DNA of 64,000 nucleotides from Flavobacteriia bacterium 40-80 (GTDB taxonomy: Bacteria > Bacteroidota > Bacteroidia > Flavobacteriales_D > Crocinitomicaceae): contig MKVF01000018.1 of assembly GCA_001899145.1 (NCBI GenBank), positions 310,001 to 374,000 of the forward strand, read 5' to 3'. Of the stretch, positions 18,092 to 27,310 are shown piece after piece. Made by a program: the position numbers and the translations under genes. The first letter of the stretch is position 1; every line of letters begins with the position of its first letter. The notes under the pieces are model-generated. The model was not told the origin of the DNA. It saw only the letters and a program-made list of their open reading frames with translations, and did not search any database.

Positions 18092-19159
18092 ATGAAATAT
18101 AATTTCGGAGCAGGTCCTTGTATCTTACCACAGGACGTTTTTAAACAGGCAGCCGATGCCGTTTTGGATTTCAACGGATTATCCATTTTGGAAGTTTCAC
18201 ATCGCCACAAAGATTATGTTGCGGTGATGGATGAAGCGATAGATTTAGTGAAAAAAGCATTGAATGTTCCGGAAGGATATTCAGTTGCTTATCTTCAGGG
18301 AGGAGCTACTCTGGGATTTACCATTGCAGCTCTGACAATGATGAGAGATACAAAAAAAGCGGCCTATATTAATACCGGCACCTGGGCTTCCGGAGCGATT
18401 AAGGAAGCTAAAAAAGTAGGGATTGATGTAAATGTGGTGGCGAGTTCGGAAGATAAAGGATTTACTTATATTCCAAAGAATTTTACTATTCCTTCCGGAT
18501 TGGATTATTTGCATTATACTTCGAATAATACGATTTACGGAACGCAGTTTCATCACGTGCCAAAGACGGATCTGCCTTTAGTGTGTGATATGTCATCTGA
18601 TATTTTCTCTCAGGAAATTCATGTTGCAGATTATGACCTGATTTACGCGGGAGCTCAGAAAAACCTGGGACCGGCAGGTGCAACACTGTACATTGTTAAA
18701 AATGATGTTTTAGGGAAATCCACATCTCCGTTCTTACCGACTTATTTAGATTTAAAACAACATATCGATAAAGATTCAATGCTGAATACACCTCCTGTAT
18801 ATTCGGTGTATGTGGCAATGTTGAATCTGAGACACCTTTTGGCAAACGGAGGTGTGGCTGCTAAAGAAAAAGAAAATAACGCGAAAGCGGCATTGTTATA
18901 CAGTGAAATCGATGCAAATCCTTTATTTACAGGAAATGTTGCTGTTGAAGACCGTTCAAAAATGAATGTAACATTTAAGCTTTCTGACGAATCTCTAACT
19001 GCTACTTTTGACGAAATGTGGAAAGGAGCCGGAATAGTAGGATTGAGCGGACACAGATCTGTCGGCGGATACAGAGCATCCTTATATAATGCGCTTCCAC
19101 TTTCAAGCGTACAGGTTTTGGTAGATGTGATGAAAGAATTTACAAAAAAGAACGGTTAA
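18092..19159 (+). CDS. serC: Phosphoserine aminotransferase
   Basis: 355 residues, the SerC length. The N-terminus MKYNFGAGPCILPQDV and the PLP lysine Lys190 in YAGAQKNLGPAG are diagnostic, as is the C-terminal GLSGHRSVGGYRASLYNA. It converts 3-phosphohydroxypyruvate to phosphoserine in serine synthesis, and may also serve pyridoxal synthesis. The next gene, encoding the preceding pathway enzyme, starts 1 nt after the stop. Confidence 0.97.
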   Translation: MKYNFGAGPCILPQDVFKQAADAVLDFNGLSILEVSHRHKDYVAVMDEAIDLVKKALNVPEGYSVAYLQGGATLGFTIAALTMMRDTKKAAYINTGTWASGAIKEAKKVGIDVNVVASSEDKGFTYIPKNFTIPSGLDYLHYTSNNTIYGTQFHHVPKTDLPLVCDMSSDIFSQEIHVADYDLIYAGAQKNLGPAGATLYIVKNDVLGKSTSPFLPTYLDLKQHIDKDSMLNTPPVYSVYVAMLNLRHLLANGGVAAKEKENNAKAALLYSEIDANPLFTGNVAVEDRSKMNVTFKLSDESLTATFDEMWKGAGIVGLSGHRSVGGYRASLYNALPLSSVQVLVDVMKEFTKKNG

Positions 19160-19160
19160 A

Positions 19161-20117
19161 ATGAAAGTATTAGCAAATGACGGTATTTCAGATGCCGGAA
19201 AAAAAATGTTGGTTGATGCGGGATATGAAGTAATTACAGACAAAGTAGCACAGGAAGAGCTGGCGAAAGCAGTAAACGAGCAGAATATTGAAATCATTCT
19301 TGTCCGCAGTGCGACGACTGTAAGAAAGGAGGTAATTGATGCCTGCCCGGGAATCAAAATGATTGGCCGTGGTGGCGTTGGTATGGACAATATTGATGTT
19401 GAATATGGACGTTCGAAAGGAATTCAGGTGGTAAATACACCGGCTTCTTCTTCACAGTCAGTTGCTGAGTTAGTGATGGGACACATGTTTGCTGAAGCCC
19501 GTTTCCTGAACGACTCCTACAAGAACATGGAAAACGGTGATTTTTCCGCATTGAAAAAGAAATACGGAAAAGGAACTGAACTGAGAGGTAAAACACTTTT
19601 GATAATCGGTTTGGGAAGAATCGGTCAAAGCCTGGCATCGTATGCCCTGGGCTGCGGAATGGATGTGATCGCTGTTGATTTTAGCACTTATACGGTTGAT
19701 ATTAAAATCCAAATCGGTAATGGCTATGAAGTGACAGTTCCGGTAACTACCGTGACAGATCTAAGATCTGTTCTCCCTAAAGCGGATTTCGTTTCGCTTC
19801 ACGTTCCGAAGCAGGAAGATGGAAGCGCGGTTATTTCCAGAGCGGAGATTGAGCTGATGAAACCATCTGCGTTTATTGTTAATGCAGCCCGCGGAGGAGT
19901 TGTTAATGAAGCTGATTTATTAGAAGCTTTAAATTCAGGGAGATTAGCGGGGGCAGGACTGGACGTTTTTGAAAATGAGCCTAATCCAAGAAAAGATTTA
20001 TTGTCAAATGCTAAAATTGCCACTACACCACACATCGGTGCGGCAACCGTGGAAGCACAGGATCGAATAGGAGAGGAATTAGCTTCCATTATCATTAATG
20101 CTTTCGGAAGAAAGTAA
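19161..20117 (+). CDS. serA: D-3-phosphoglycerate dehydrogenase-like 2-hydroxyacid dehydrogenase
   Basis: 318 residues, the short form without an ACT domain. It has the Rossmann NAD motif GLGRIGQSLASYA (~residue 153), the catalytic Arg in NAARGGVVNEADL, and the Glu/His pair with FENEPNP and TTPHIGAATVEAQ. Its position immediately after serC supports the first step of serine biosynthesis. Lacking the ACT domain, it is probably not regulated by serine in the classical way. A strong terminator follows, so the DUF1015 gene is transcribed separately or by readthrough. Confidence 0.92.
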   Translation: MKVLANDGISDAGKKMLVDAGYEVITDKVAQEELAKAVNEQNIEIILVRSATTVRKEVIDACPGIKMIGRGGVGMDNIDVEYGRSKGIQVVNTPASSSQSVAELVMGHMFAEARFLNDSYKNMENGDFSALKKKYGKGTELRGKTLLIIGLGRIGQSLASYALGCGMDVIAVDFSTYTVDIKIQIGNGYEVTVPVTTVTDLRSVLPKADFVSLHVPKQEDGSAVISRAEIELMKPSAFIVNAARGGVVNEADLLEALNSGRLAGAGLDVFENEPNPRKDLLSNAKIATTPHIGAATVEAQDRIGEELASIIINAFGRK

Positions 20118-20158
20118 TTAATTTTGAAATAAGAGTTCCATTTAGTGATAAGATAAAT

Positions 20159-20184
20159 GGCCGGATATATGTCCGGCCCTTTTT
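20159..20184 (+). terminator. serC-serA terminator
   Basis: GGCCGGA (20159-20165) pairs with TCCGGCC (20172-20178), then CTTTTT. An upstream stem CCATTTA/TAAATGG (20138-20144 and 20154-20160) shares two bases with it, so the two stems cannot both be complete. Confidence 0.9.
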
Positions 20185-20258
20185 ATGTTTCAAATTAACG
20201 TTCATAATTCCACAACGCTTATTATCTTTATGCCCACTAATCGATTTTCCCCAAAGTT

Positions 20259-21479
20259 ATGGCAGTTATAAAACCATTTAAAGCAATCAGGCCGACGAGA
20301 GATAAAGCACATTTGGTTGCTACGCGCCCTTTAGCCTCCTATAAGCCGAATGTTTTGAAAGCAAAGATGGAATCCAATCCATATACGTTCATTCATATCA
20401 TTCACCCTGATTTTTCCGAAGGAATAAAAACGAAGCCCAATTCAGAAAAACGTTTCCAGCTGGTGAGAAAAAGATTTGAGGAATTTTGTGGAAATGAAAT
20501 TTTAATCCAGGATCAGCAGGAGAGTCTGTATTTATACCGTCAATCTCATGATGGTTATGAATTCTTAGGGATCATAGGTGGCGCAAGTATTGAGGAATAT
20601 AATAAAGGCCTGATAAAAAAGCATGAGGCGACTTTGACATCCAGGGAAGAAATGTTTACGAATTACCTGGATCTTGTAGGATTTAATGCAGAGCCGGTAT
20701 TGCTATCTTACCCGAAAAATGTAAAGCTGGAGCAGCTGTATATGCGGATCATTCAGGAACGCCCGGAATATGAATTTTCAACTACGGATAAAGTAAAGCA
20801 TGAGCTTTGGATCTTGACACAACAGGAAGTTCTGGAGGTTCAGGAATATTTTAAAGCGATAGAAGCGACCTATATTGCAGACGGGCATCACCGTTCCGCG
20901 TCCTCTGCACGGCTGAGTAATATCGTGGAGGATAAGTTCGATAATAAAAATTACTTTTTGGCTTTTTTTATTGACGAATCACATATGCGTATCCTGGAAT
21001 TCAATCGTTTGGTGAAAAAAGTGCAGTTACCGACAGGAGAATTTCTTGAGAAAATAAAGAGCTCGTTCGAAATCGAAAAATTAAAAGAATCTCAGCTGCC
21101 GGCGCGTCAGCACGAAATGGTGATGAACCTGAGAGGAGAATGGTATTTATTAAAATGTAAACCGGGAGTTGCGGACGACACTTGCCCTGTTGCCAGCCTG
21201 GATACGGAAATCCTGACACGTTTCATTCTTGATCCTGTTTTGGGAATTAAAGATCTGAAAACAGATAAAAATATTGAATTTGTAAGCGGTAATTTAGGAA
21301 TTAAAGCAATTGAGAAAGCAATTTTAAAGAAAGAAGCCGAATTAGGTTTTGTACTGCATCCGCTGACAGTAGAACAAATCCGGAAAGTTGCCGACAACGA
21401 GATGATCATGCCGCCAAAATCAACTTGGGTAGAACCAAAGCTGAGAAGCGGAATGACAATTTATAATATTCGTGAATGA
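20259..21479 (+). CDS. DUF1015 family protein
   Basis: 406 residues. The N-terminus KPFKAIRPTRDKAHLVATRP and the block YIADGHHRSASSARL, with its conserved ADGHHR, are the DUF1015 signatures. The biochemical function is not established. In Bacteroidota the gene commonly follows serC and serA, as here, which suggests a link with serine or PLP metabolism, but that is inference. Its stop codon overlaps the start of the next gene (ATGA at 21476-21479), so the two are translationally coupled. Confidence 0.92.
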   Translation: MAVIKPFKAIRPTRDKAHLVATRPLASYKPNVLKAKMESNPYTFIHIIHPDFSEGIKTKPNSEKRFQLVRKRFEEFCGNEILIQDQQESLYLYRQSHDGYEFLGIIGGASIEEYNKGLIKKHEATLTSREEMFTNYLDLVGFNAEPVLLSYPKNVKLEQLYMRIIQERPEYEFSTTDKVKHELWILTQQEVLEVQEYFKAIEATYIADGHHRSASSARLSNIVEDKFDNKNYFLAFFIDESHMRILEFNRLVKKVQLPTGEFLEKIKSSFEIEKLKESQLPARQHEMVMNLRGEWYLLKCKPGVADDTCPVASLDTEILTRFILDPVLGIKDLKTDKNIEFVSGNLGIKAIEKAILKKEAELGFVLHPLTVEQIRKVADNEMIMPPKSTWVEPKLRSGMTIYNIRE

Positions 21480-22129
21480 TAGCAGAAAATCTAAAAGAAG
21501 TACTATCCGGAATTCCGGATCATGTGAAGTTGGTAGCGGTCAGCAAAATGAATCCCGTTGAACGTGTTATGGAAGCCTATGATGCCGGTCAACGGATTTT
21601 CGGTGAGAATAAAGTACAGGAGCTATTACCCAAATACGAAGCGCTTCCTAAGGATATAGAATGGCATTTGATCGGGCACCTACAAACCAATAAAGTAAAA
21701 TTCATCGCACCGTTCATTTCCATGATCCATTCGGTAGATTCGTTCCGGCTTCTGGAAGAAATTAATAAGCAGGCAAAGAAAAACAACCGAGTGATAGATG
21801 TTCTGCTCCAGTTCCATATTGCGGATGAGGAAACAAAGTATGGATTTGTGATGGAGGAAATCCGGGAGATGGTCAAAGAAAAATCCTTTTACGAAATGGA
21901 GAATGTGCGGATTTCAGGTGTGATGGGAATGGCTTCGAATACGGAGAACAGCGAGCAGGTTCGTTTTGAATTTATTGAATTGGCCAATATTTTTGAAACA
22001 TTGAAAAGCCATTTCTTTAAATTTAATGATGATTTCAAAGAAATTTCAATGGGAATGAGTGGTGATTATCAGCTGGCCATTGAAGAAGGAAGTACGATTG
22101 TTCGCGTGGGAAGTAAAATTTTTAAATAA
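21476..22129 (+). CDS. YggS/PLPBP family PLP-binding protein
   Basis: 217 residues. PLP Lys24 sits in KLVAVSKMNP, followed by FGENKVQEL, EWHLIGHLQTNKVK and the C-terminal SMGMSGDYQLAIEEGSTIVR, all canonical for the family. These fold-type III proteins carry no known catalytic activity and act in vitamin B6 and amino-acid homeostasis in the cytoplasm. Coupled by a 4-nt overlap to the DUF1015 gene. The serC-serA-DUF1015-yggS layout groups PLP-related functions. Confidence 0.95.
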   Translation: MIAENLKEVLSGIPDHVKLVAVSKMNPVERVMEAYDAGQRIFGENKVQELLPKYEALPKDIEWHLIGHLQTNKVKFIAPFISMIHSVDSFRLLEEINKQAKKNNRVIDVLLQFHIADEETKYGFVMEEIREMVKEKSFYEMENVRISGVMGMASNTENSEQVRFEFIELANIFETLKSHFFKFNDDFKEISMGMSGDYQLAIEEGSTIVRVGSKIFK

Positions 22130-22145
22130 AAATCGCTTTTATTTC

Positions 22146-22175
22146 TTGCAGAAAATAAATTTATGCCTATCTTTG
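22146..22175 (+). promoter_or_regulatory. tRNA-Asp promoter
   Basis: TTG (22146-22148), 19-nt spacer, TATCTTTG (22168-22175): a complete Bacteroidota promoter. The ~60-nt leader has a TTCAGCT/AGCTGAA hairpin (22206-22221). Confidence 0.8.
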
Positions 22176-22242
22176 TCCTCGCTTTAGGTAACACACAATT
22201 TCGAATTCAGCTTTAGCTGAAGACTTAAAGAGTTAGAAAATT

Positions 22243-22316
22243 GGTTTGGTAGTTCAGTTGGTTAGAATACATGCCTGTCACGCATGGGGTCGCGGGTTCG
22301 AGTCCCGTCCAGACCG
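22243..22316 (+). tRNA. tRNA-Asp (anticodon GTC)
   Basis: Cloverleaf of 74 nt. The acceptor stem GGTTTGG/CCAGACC has one G-T pair, the D-arm contains AGTTCAGTTGGTTAGAA, the anticodon loop CTGTCAC has GTC at 22277-22279, and the T-arm is CGGGTTCGAGTCCCG. The discriminator base is G and CCA is not encoded. It stands alone, with its own promoter and terminator. Confidence 0.98.
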
Positions 22317-22334
22317 CAAAATCCAAAAGCAGAG

Positions 22335-22361
22335 CCTTCCCAGAAATGGGAAGGTTTTTTT
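22335..22361 (+). terminator. tRNA-Asp terminator
   Basis: CCTTCCCA (22335-22342), GAAA loop, TGGGAAGG (22347-22354), then seven T. Confidence 0.93.
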
Positions 22362-22593
22362 GTTGCGGGAATTTTAATCTCATTTTTAATCACCTATGAA
22401 TTGAATACTTGTGTTCAATAATTCGTGCAATCAAACAGAGAGAAGTTTCACGAACATTAATCCTTGTATTTGTATTTAATCAAGTTCTCATCGCTATGAT
22501 GCCAATAGAACATTTCTCATTACATTTTCCCTGAATTTTTATTTCATTTCTAAAATTTTATTTAAAAAATATCACAGAATCAATTTCTGTTTT
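22362..22593. other. Intergenic stretch without recognised features
   Basis: AT-rich spacer between the tRNA terminator and the tetR promoter. I see no open frame, repeat or clear hairpin in it. Confidence 0.6.
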
Positions 22594-22626
22594 TACATTC
22601 GCACAGAATTTAACCATTTGGTTAAA
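22594..22626 (+). promoter_or_regulatory. tetR promoter with 18-bp palindromic operator
   Basis: TTTAACCA-TT-TGGTTAAA (22609-22626) is a perfect inverted repeat lying just downstream of a near-consensus -7 element TACATTCG (22594-22601) and 15 bp before the tetR ATG. It would cover the transcription start, the usual place for a self-repressing TetR operator. Confidence 0.75.
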
Positions 22627-22641
22627 CTATAAAATTAAACT

Positions 22642-23259
22642 ATGGGCTTAAAAGACCAAAGTACGGAAGCAAAAATCCTCAATGCAGCGAAAGAAGTGTT
22701 TATGAAATTCGGCTTGTATGGGGCAAGAATGCAGGATATTGCTGATCTGGCAGGAATTAACAAAGCACTTTTACACTATTATTTCAGAAATAAGGAGAAA
22801 TTGTTTAATGCGGTTTTTGAGAGCGCATTGGAAAAATACTTTCAGCAGGTGACTGTGATGGGAGATACTTCGATGTCCGTTGAGGAGCGTCTTTTCAAGT
22901 ATGTGGATAATGTCTTTGATTTTTTTGAGGAATATCCGCAAATGACCATGTTCATAATAAAAGAAGTCTCAATCAACCCGGAATTGTTCAAACAGAAAGT
23001 TAGTAAGCTGAAAGAGAACAAGCCTTTTGTTGTTCCGATGCTACAGCAGGCGATTGACAATAAGGAAATAGCAGAAATGGATCCGATTGTCTTTATTGTG
23101 AATTTGCATTCAATGTGTGCATATCCGTTTTTAGGAGCGCCGCTTTTCAGAGGAATGATGAAAAATAACGGATACGACTGGGATCAGGTAAAAAAAGAAA
23201 AAATAAAGGATGCAGTAAAAGAATTCATTTCATTCAAATTAAATCGTAAAGATGTATAA
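22642..23259 (+). CDS. TetR/AcrR family transcriptional regulator
   Basis: 205 residues. The N-terminal helix-turn-helix is classic: AAKEVFMKFGLYGARMQDIA then AGINKALLHYYFRNKEKLF. The C-terminal ligand domain is variable. It is the first gene of a tetR-tolC-emrA-emrB operon (the tolC start overlaps its end by 8 nt), and an 18-bp palindrome sits at its promoter. It is therefore probably a self-regulated repressor of the efflux pump. The inducer is unknown. Confidence 0.95.
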   Translation: MGLKDQSTEAKILNAAKEVFMKFGLYGARMQDIADLAGINKALLHYYFRNKEKLFNAVFESALEKYFQQVTVMGDTSMSVEERLFKYVDNVFDFFEEYPQMTMFIIKEVSINPELFKQKVSKLKENKPFVVPMLQQAIDNKEIAEMDPIVFIVNLHSMCAYPFLGAPLFRGMMKNNGYDWDQVKKEKIKDAVKEFISFKLNRKDV

Positions 23260-24514
23260 GAAAGTAAGTTTCATTCTGGCAATCATTTCAGCCGGTATAA
23301 GTTTTTCCCAATCAATTGTTTCCCTTGATTCCTGTATTGCCTGGGCAAAAGAAAATTATCCGCAGTTTAAGCAAAAAGAATTATCTGTCAGGCTTGCAGA
23401 ACAAAATGAGAAAGGAATCAGGGAAAACTGGTTGCCCAAACTTGGATTTTTAGCGCAGGCCACCTACAATACGGAGGTTGTGCAGTTTAACTTTCCGGGA
23501 ATGGATATTAAATTCCCACATGATGCTTATATGACAGGGTTAAGCCTGGAGCAGGTTATTGTTGACGGAGGCGGAACAAAAGCGCAAGGTACTATCGAAA
23601 AAGTAAATACGGAGATTTCACTTCAGCAAACAGAGGTGGAGCTGTATAAGCTGGTGGAACGGATCAATCAGTTATATATTAATATCCTGTTGGGAAGAGA
23701 AAATGTGAAAATTCTGAACTTATACAAGCAGGATCTGGAAAACAGAGCTAAAAATTTAAAAACAGGCGTTGATAACGGATTGGTTTTGCCAAGCGCTTTA
23801 GACGAATTGGAAGCTGAAATTTTGAAGACAGAACAAAATATTGTAGAATCAGAGTATCAGCTAAAAGGGCTGTATGCAACACTTTCAATCTATGCGGGAA
23901 GGGAAATAAATGAATCAATGACATTTTCAGAAGCGCCTCTTGGTGGTAATGTTGCACAGGAAGAAGTGAGCCGGCCGGAGATGCGCCTTTTTGATTTACA
24001 GGAAGAAATGCTGGAAGCACGGTATAAAATGACCAATGTCAGCGCAATTCCGAGGGTTACTGTTGGTGCCAACGGAAATTACGGGCGTCCCGGACCAAAT
24101 TTTATTAATCAGCAAATGCGCTTTTTTGCAAGTGCTAACATCACTTTACACTGGAATATCAGTTCACTTTACGGGTTGAAAAGAGAAAAAACAAAACTGG
24201 AAATCAATAAAAGCTGGATCGATCTTCAGAAAGAAGCTTTCTTATTAAATGTAAAGGCTTCGCTCAGCTCACAGACAACCCAGCTGGAAGCATTGAATAA
24301 AGTAATTGAGAAAGATGATGAGATCATTGATAAACGGCAACGGGTGACGGCTTCTGCTTCTTCACAAATGGAAAACGGGAAAATCACCGTAGTCAATTAT
24401 CTTTCACAGCTAAATGCTGAATTACAGGCAAAACTGAATAAAAAAGTTCATGAGATCAAAAAAATGAATGCGATCTCCACAATTAATGCGACTTCAGGAG
24501 CATTCAAATTTTAA
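23252..24514 (+). CDS. TolC family outer-membrane efflux protein
   Basis: 420 residues with a signal peptide (cut near SFSQ). Long heptad-like helices, the repeated pattern SLDSCIAWAKENYPQFKQKE and a related half in the C-terminal part are typical of the outer-membrane efflux protein family, which forms the trimeric exit duct. Encoded directly with an adaptor and an MFS pump, it completes a tripartite exporter across both membranes. The start overlaps tetR by 8 nt, indicating coupling. Confidence 0.93.
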   Translation: MYKKVSFILAIISAGISFSQSIVSLDSCIAWAKENYPQFKQKELSVRLAEQNEKGIRENWLPKLGFLAQATYNTEVVQFNFPGMDIKFPHDAYMTGLSLEQVIVDGGGTKAQGTIEKVNTEISLQQTEVELYKLVERINQLYINILLGRENVKILNLYKQDLENRAKNLKTGVDNGLVLPSALDELEAEILKTEQNIVESEYQLKGLYATLSIYAGREINESMTFSEAPLGGNVAQEEVSRPEMRLFDLQEEMLEARYKMTNVSAIPRVTVGANGNYGRPGPNFINQQMRFFASANITLHWNISSLYGLKREKTKLEINKSWIDLQKEAFLLNVKASLSSQTTQLEALNKVIEKDDEIIDKRQRVTASASSQMENGKITVVNYLSQLNAELQAKLNKKVHEIKKMNAISTINATSGAFKF

Positions 24515-24554
24515 GAATAAGTTGTTATAATCCATAAATATAAAATCATTTCAA

Positions 24555-25637
24555 ATGAAAAATAAAGATAAAAATAAAGGTTCGAAAAGGCTGAAAGTCA
24601 TTATTGGCGTTGTGGGATTAGCTATTGTTGGTGCTGTGGCAGTTTTTCTTTTGGGAGGAGGCGATGAATCTACGGACAACGCGCAGTTAGATGCAGATAT
24701 TGTTCCGATCCGTTCTTCTATTTCCGGGTACATTAAAGAAATTCATTTTGAGGATAACCAGGAAGTAAAAAAGGGCCAGCTTCTGATAACAATAGATGAT
24801 GTAGAGTGCAAGGCGAGACTGGCGCAGGCGGAAGCAGCTCTGGAAAACGCAAAAGCAAATCTTGCAGCTGTTAAAAATACTGCGATTGCTTCTAAGCAGA
24901 ATGTATCAGCTTCGATTTTCTCAACAGAATCATCTCAGGAATCTATCAACTCTGCGAAAGCAAGGTTGAACAAAGTAAAAGAAGATTTTAAACGGGTTCA
25001 GAATATGTATAATGCGCAGGCAGCGACGAAAGCAGAGTTAGACAATGTGACAGCAGAGCTGGAAGTGGCACAGGCGCAATATGATTCAGCTTTAAAACTG
25101 CTAAAAGTGGCGGAATCCCAGTCTGCCGGGGTCCAGTCACAGGCAATGAGCCAGCAGGCAATGATTTCCCTTGCGGAAGCAATGGTCCGTCAGCGTGAAG
25201 CCGAGTTAAAATTAGCACAAACCCAATTGGATTATGCGACTATCGAAGCTCCTTGTGATGGAATAGTATCAAAACGAAGCGTGGAAATAGGCCAGTTTAT
25301 TACGACCGGACAGCCCGTTTGCTCGGTGGTTGATAATATGAACTTGTGGGTAACTGCCAACTTTAAAGAAACCCAGCTGGAAAAGATGAAAATAGGTCAG
25401 CAGGTAGCGATTAAAATTGACGCATATCCGCATATCAAATTGAATGGAAAATTGAACTCCTTTGTAGGTGCTACCGGCGCTAAATTCTCATTGCTGCCTC
25501 CGGACAATGCAACAGGGAACTTTGTGAAGATTGTTCAGCGTGTTCCGGTTAAAATTACAATTGATAATTTGACAAAAGAACAAGCCAAAATATTATTTCC
25601 CGGTTTAAGTGCCTACGTTTCTGTTAAAGTAAAATAA
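24555..25637 (+). CDS. HlyD/EmrA-family membrane fusion protein
   Basis: 360 residues. One N-terminal transmembrane helix (~12-34) anchors it in the inner membrane. A biotinyl-lipoyl-like half (PIRSSISGYIKEIHFEDNQE, then VKKGQLLITIDD), a long coiled-coil hairpin (~90-215) and the second lipoyl half (ATIEAPCDGIVSKRSVEIGQ) follow, then a beta-barrel domain. The phrase ESTDNAQLDADIVPI resembles EmrA/HlyD proteins that work with MFS DHA2 pumps. It bridges the pump and TolC. Confidence 0.95.
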   Translation: MKNKDKNKGSKRLKVIIGVVGLAIVGAVAVFLLGGGDESTDNAQLDADIVPIRSSISGYIKEIHFEDNQEVKKGQLLITIDDVECKARLAQAEAALENAKANLAAVKNTAIASKQNVSASIFSTESSQESINSAKARLNKVKEDFKRVQNMYNAQAATKAELDNVTAELEVAQAQYDSALKLLKVAESQSAGVQSQAMSQQAMISLAEAMVRQREAELKLAQTQLDYATIEAPCDGIVSKRSVEIGQFITTGQPVCSVVDNMNLWVTANFKETQLEKMKIGQQVAIKIDAYPHIKLNGKLNSFVGATGAKFSLLPPDNATGNFVKIVQRVPVKITIDNLTKEQAKILFPGLSAYVSVKVK

Positions 25638-25642
25638 TTACC

Positions 25643-27220
25643 GTGGATACAGCAGCTTTAAAAGCACCCGTCGTCTATCCTGTTGGAGCTGAAAAATGGA
25701 TTTTAATTCTTACAGCAATCAGCTGCGCAATCCTGGAATTGCTGGATACAACCATTGTAAACGTCTCATTACGCGAAATCAGCGGAAGTGTGGGAGCAAC
25801 AACGACCGAGATCGCCTGGGTAGTTACTGCTTATGCGATCTCGAATGTCATTATCATTCCGCTGACCAGTATGCTGAGCGATTACTTCGGGCGCAGAAAT
25901 TACTTTACCGGCTCCGTAATCATTTTTACACTGGCGTCTTTGATGTGCGGATTATCTACCAGCCTTTGGACCATTGTTTTCTGGAGATTTGTCCAGGGAC
26001 TCGGTGGTGGTGGCTTACTTTCAACGGCACAATCTATTATCGTAGGAGCTTTTCCTCCGGAAAAAATATCAGTCGCAAATGCTATTTTCGGGATGGGATT
26101 GATTTTAGGGCCTACATTCGGACCAACGATCGGTGGTTATATCACGGATAATTTTTCCTGGCACTGGATCTTTTTTGTGAATATTCCGATCGGTATTGTT
26201 GCAACGATCCTGAGTTATACTTACGTAAAAGACCGTCCCGGAGCAACAAAACCGAAAAAAATAGACTGGTGGGGAATTATTTTCCTTGTTGTTTCGATCG
26301 GTTCGCTGCAGTATGTGCTGGAAGAAGGAACGGCAGATGACTGGTTTGAAAGCCACGAGATCACCGCCCTGTCAATTATTGCTGTTCTGGGGCTGATAGC
26401 TTTTATTATCCGGGAATTAAGCATCGACTATCCGGCAGTGAATATTCGTCTGTACGGCCATTATAATATGGCGATGGGTGCTATTATGAATTTCCTTCTG
26501 GGCCTGATGCTGTTTGGAACAGTATTTATCTTCCCTTTATTTGTCCAGATTTCATTGGGTTGGACAGCAACTCAGACAGGAGTATTTATGATTCCCGGTG
26601 CATTGTGCTCGGCTTTTGCGATGCCTTTAGTAGCCAAGCTGCTGGGCAAAGGCGTGAATCCGAAGGGCGTTATTATGTTTGGTATCGCGATGACCTTCTC
26701 GTTTGTGATGATGCTGGCATTCTCTTCTCCCGATTCATCGGAAAGAAATTTTTACCTGCCTTTTATATTGCGTGGGTTCGGGATGGCGTTCATGATGTCT
26801 CCGATTTTGTCACTGGCGGTTTCCGGCCTGAATCCGAAGGATATTCCGCAGGCAATCGGTTTGGCAAATATGATTCGCCAGCTGGGAGGTTCCGTAGGTA
26901 TCGCACTGATCAATGTATATCTGAGTCGTGCGAATGCCGTTACAAGAGGAAATATGATAGGGCACATCAATCAATATTCTGTTCAGACTTCTGAAAGAAT
27001 TCAGCTGTTAATTCAGAATTTCCTTTCAAAAGGATACTCCTCTACAGAAGCAGAGGCGATGGCAAACAGGACAATGGACGGCCTGCTGACAAAACAGCAG
27101 ATGATCGTGAGCTATAATCACGGATTTTTTATGATCGCCAGCCTGATATTAATTTGTGTTCCGGTTGTGTTGCTTATCCGCTATAAAAAAGGCGGAAAAG
27201 TGGTAGCAGCAGACCATTGA
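25643..27220 (+). CDS. DHA2 family MFS drug efflux transporter (EmrB-like)
   Basis: 525 residues, about 14 transmembrane segments as in the DHA2 (QacA/EmrB) family. Motif C-like LDTTIVNVSLREISG occurs in helix 1, motif A as SDYFGRRNYF, and GPTFGPTIGGYI in helix 5. Translation begins with GTG (GTG GAT ACA), 5 nt after the emrA-like stop. No ATG is available before the first helix. With the TolC and HlyD partners it should export hydrophobic compounds using the proton gradient; the substrate is unknown. Confidence 0.95.
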   Translation: MDTAALKAPVVYPVGAEKWILILTAISCAILELLDTTIVNVSLREISGSVGATTTEIAWVVTAYAISNVIIIPLTSMLSDYFGRRNYFTGSVIIFTLASLMCGLSTSLWTIVFWRFVQGLGGGGLLSTAQSIIVGAFPPEKISVANAIFGMGLILGPTFGPTIGGYITDNFSWHWIFFVNIPIGIVATILSYTYVKDRPGATKPKKIDWWGIIFLVVSIGSLQYVLEEGTADDWFESHEITALSIIAVLGLIAFIIRELSIDYPAVNIRLYGHYNMAMGAIMNFLLGLMLFGTVFIFPLFVQISLGWTATQTGVFMIPGALCSAFAMPLVAKLLGKGVNPKGVIMFGIAMTFSFVMMLAFSSPDSSERNFYLPFILRGFGMAFMMSPILSLAVSGLNPKDIPQAIGLANMIRQLGGSVGIALINVYLSRANAVTRGNMIGHINQYSVQTSERIQLLIQNFLSKGYSSTEAEAMANRTMDGLLTKQQMIVSYNHGFFMIASLILICVPVVLLIRYKKGGKVVAADH

Positions 27221-27248
27221 TCCCTACTACTAAAGTAAATTAAAATAT

Positions 27249-27284
27249 AAAGGCTATCCAGTAAAATATTACTGGATAGCCTTT
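27249..27284. terminator. Strong hairpin between convergent genes
   Basis: A 16-bp perfect stem (27249-27264 with 27269-27284) around AATA. The flanks are A-rich on the left and lack a T-run on the right, so it may serve the efflux operon and the minus-strand cystatin gene as a shared terminator. Confidence 0.75.
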
Positions 27285-27310
27285 GAGTGAATAGTGAAAA
27301 GGTGGTGTTG

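Noticed and set aside
20138-20178. Two mutually exclusive stems after serA as a riboswitch
   Set aside because: They lie downstream of serA and upstream of no close start codon; a simple terminator with an accidental extra stem is enough.
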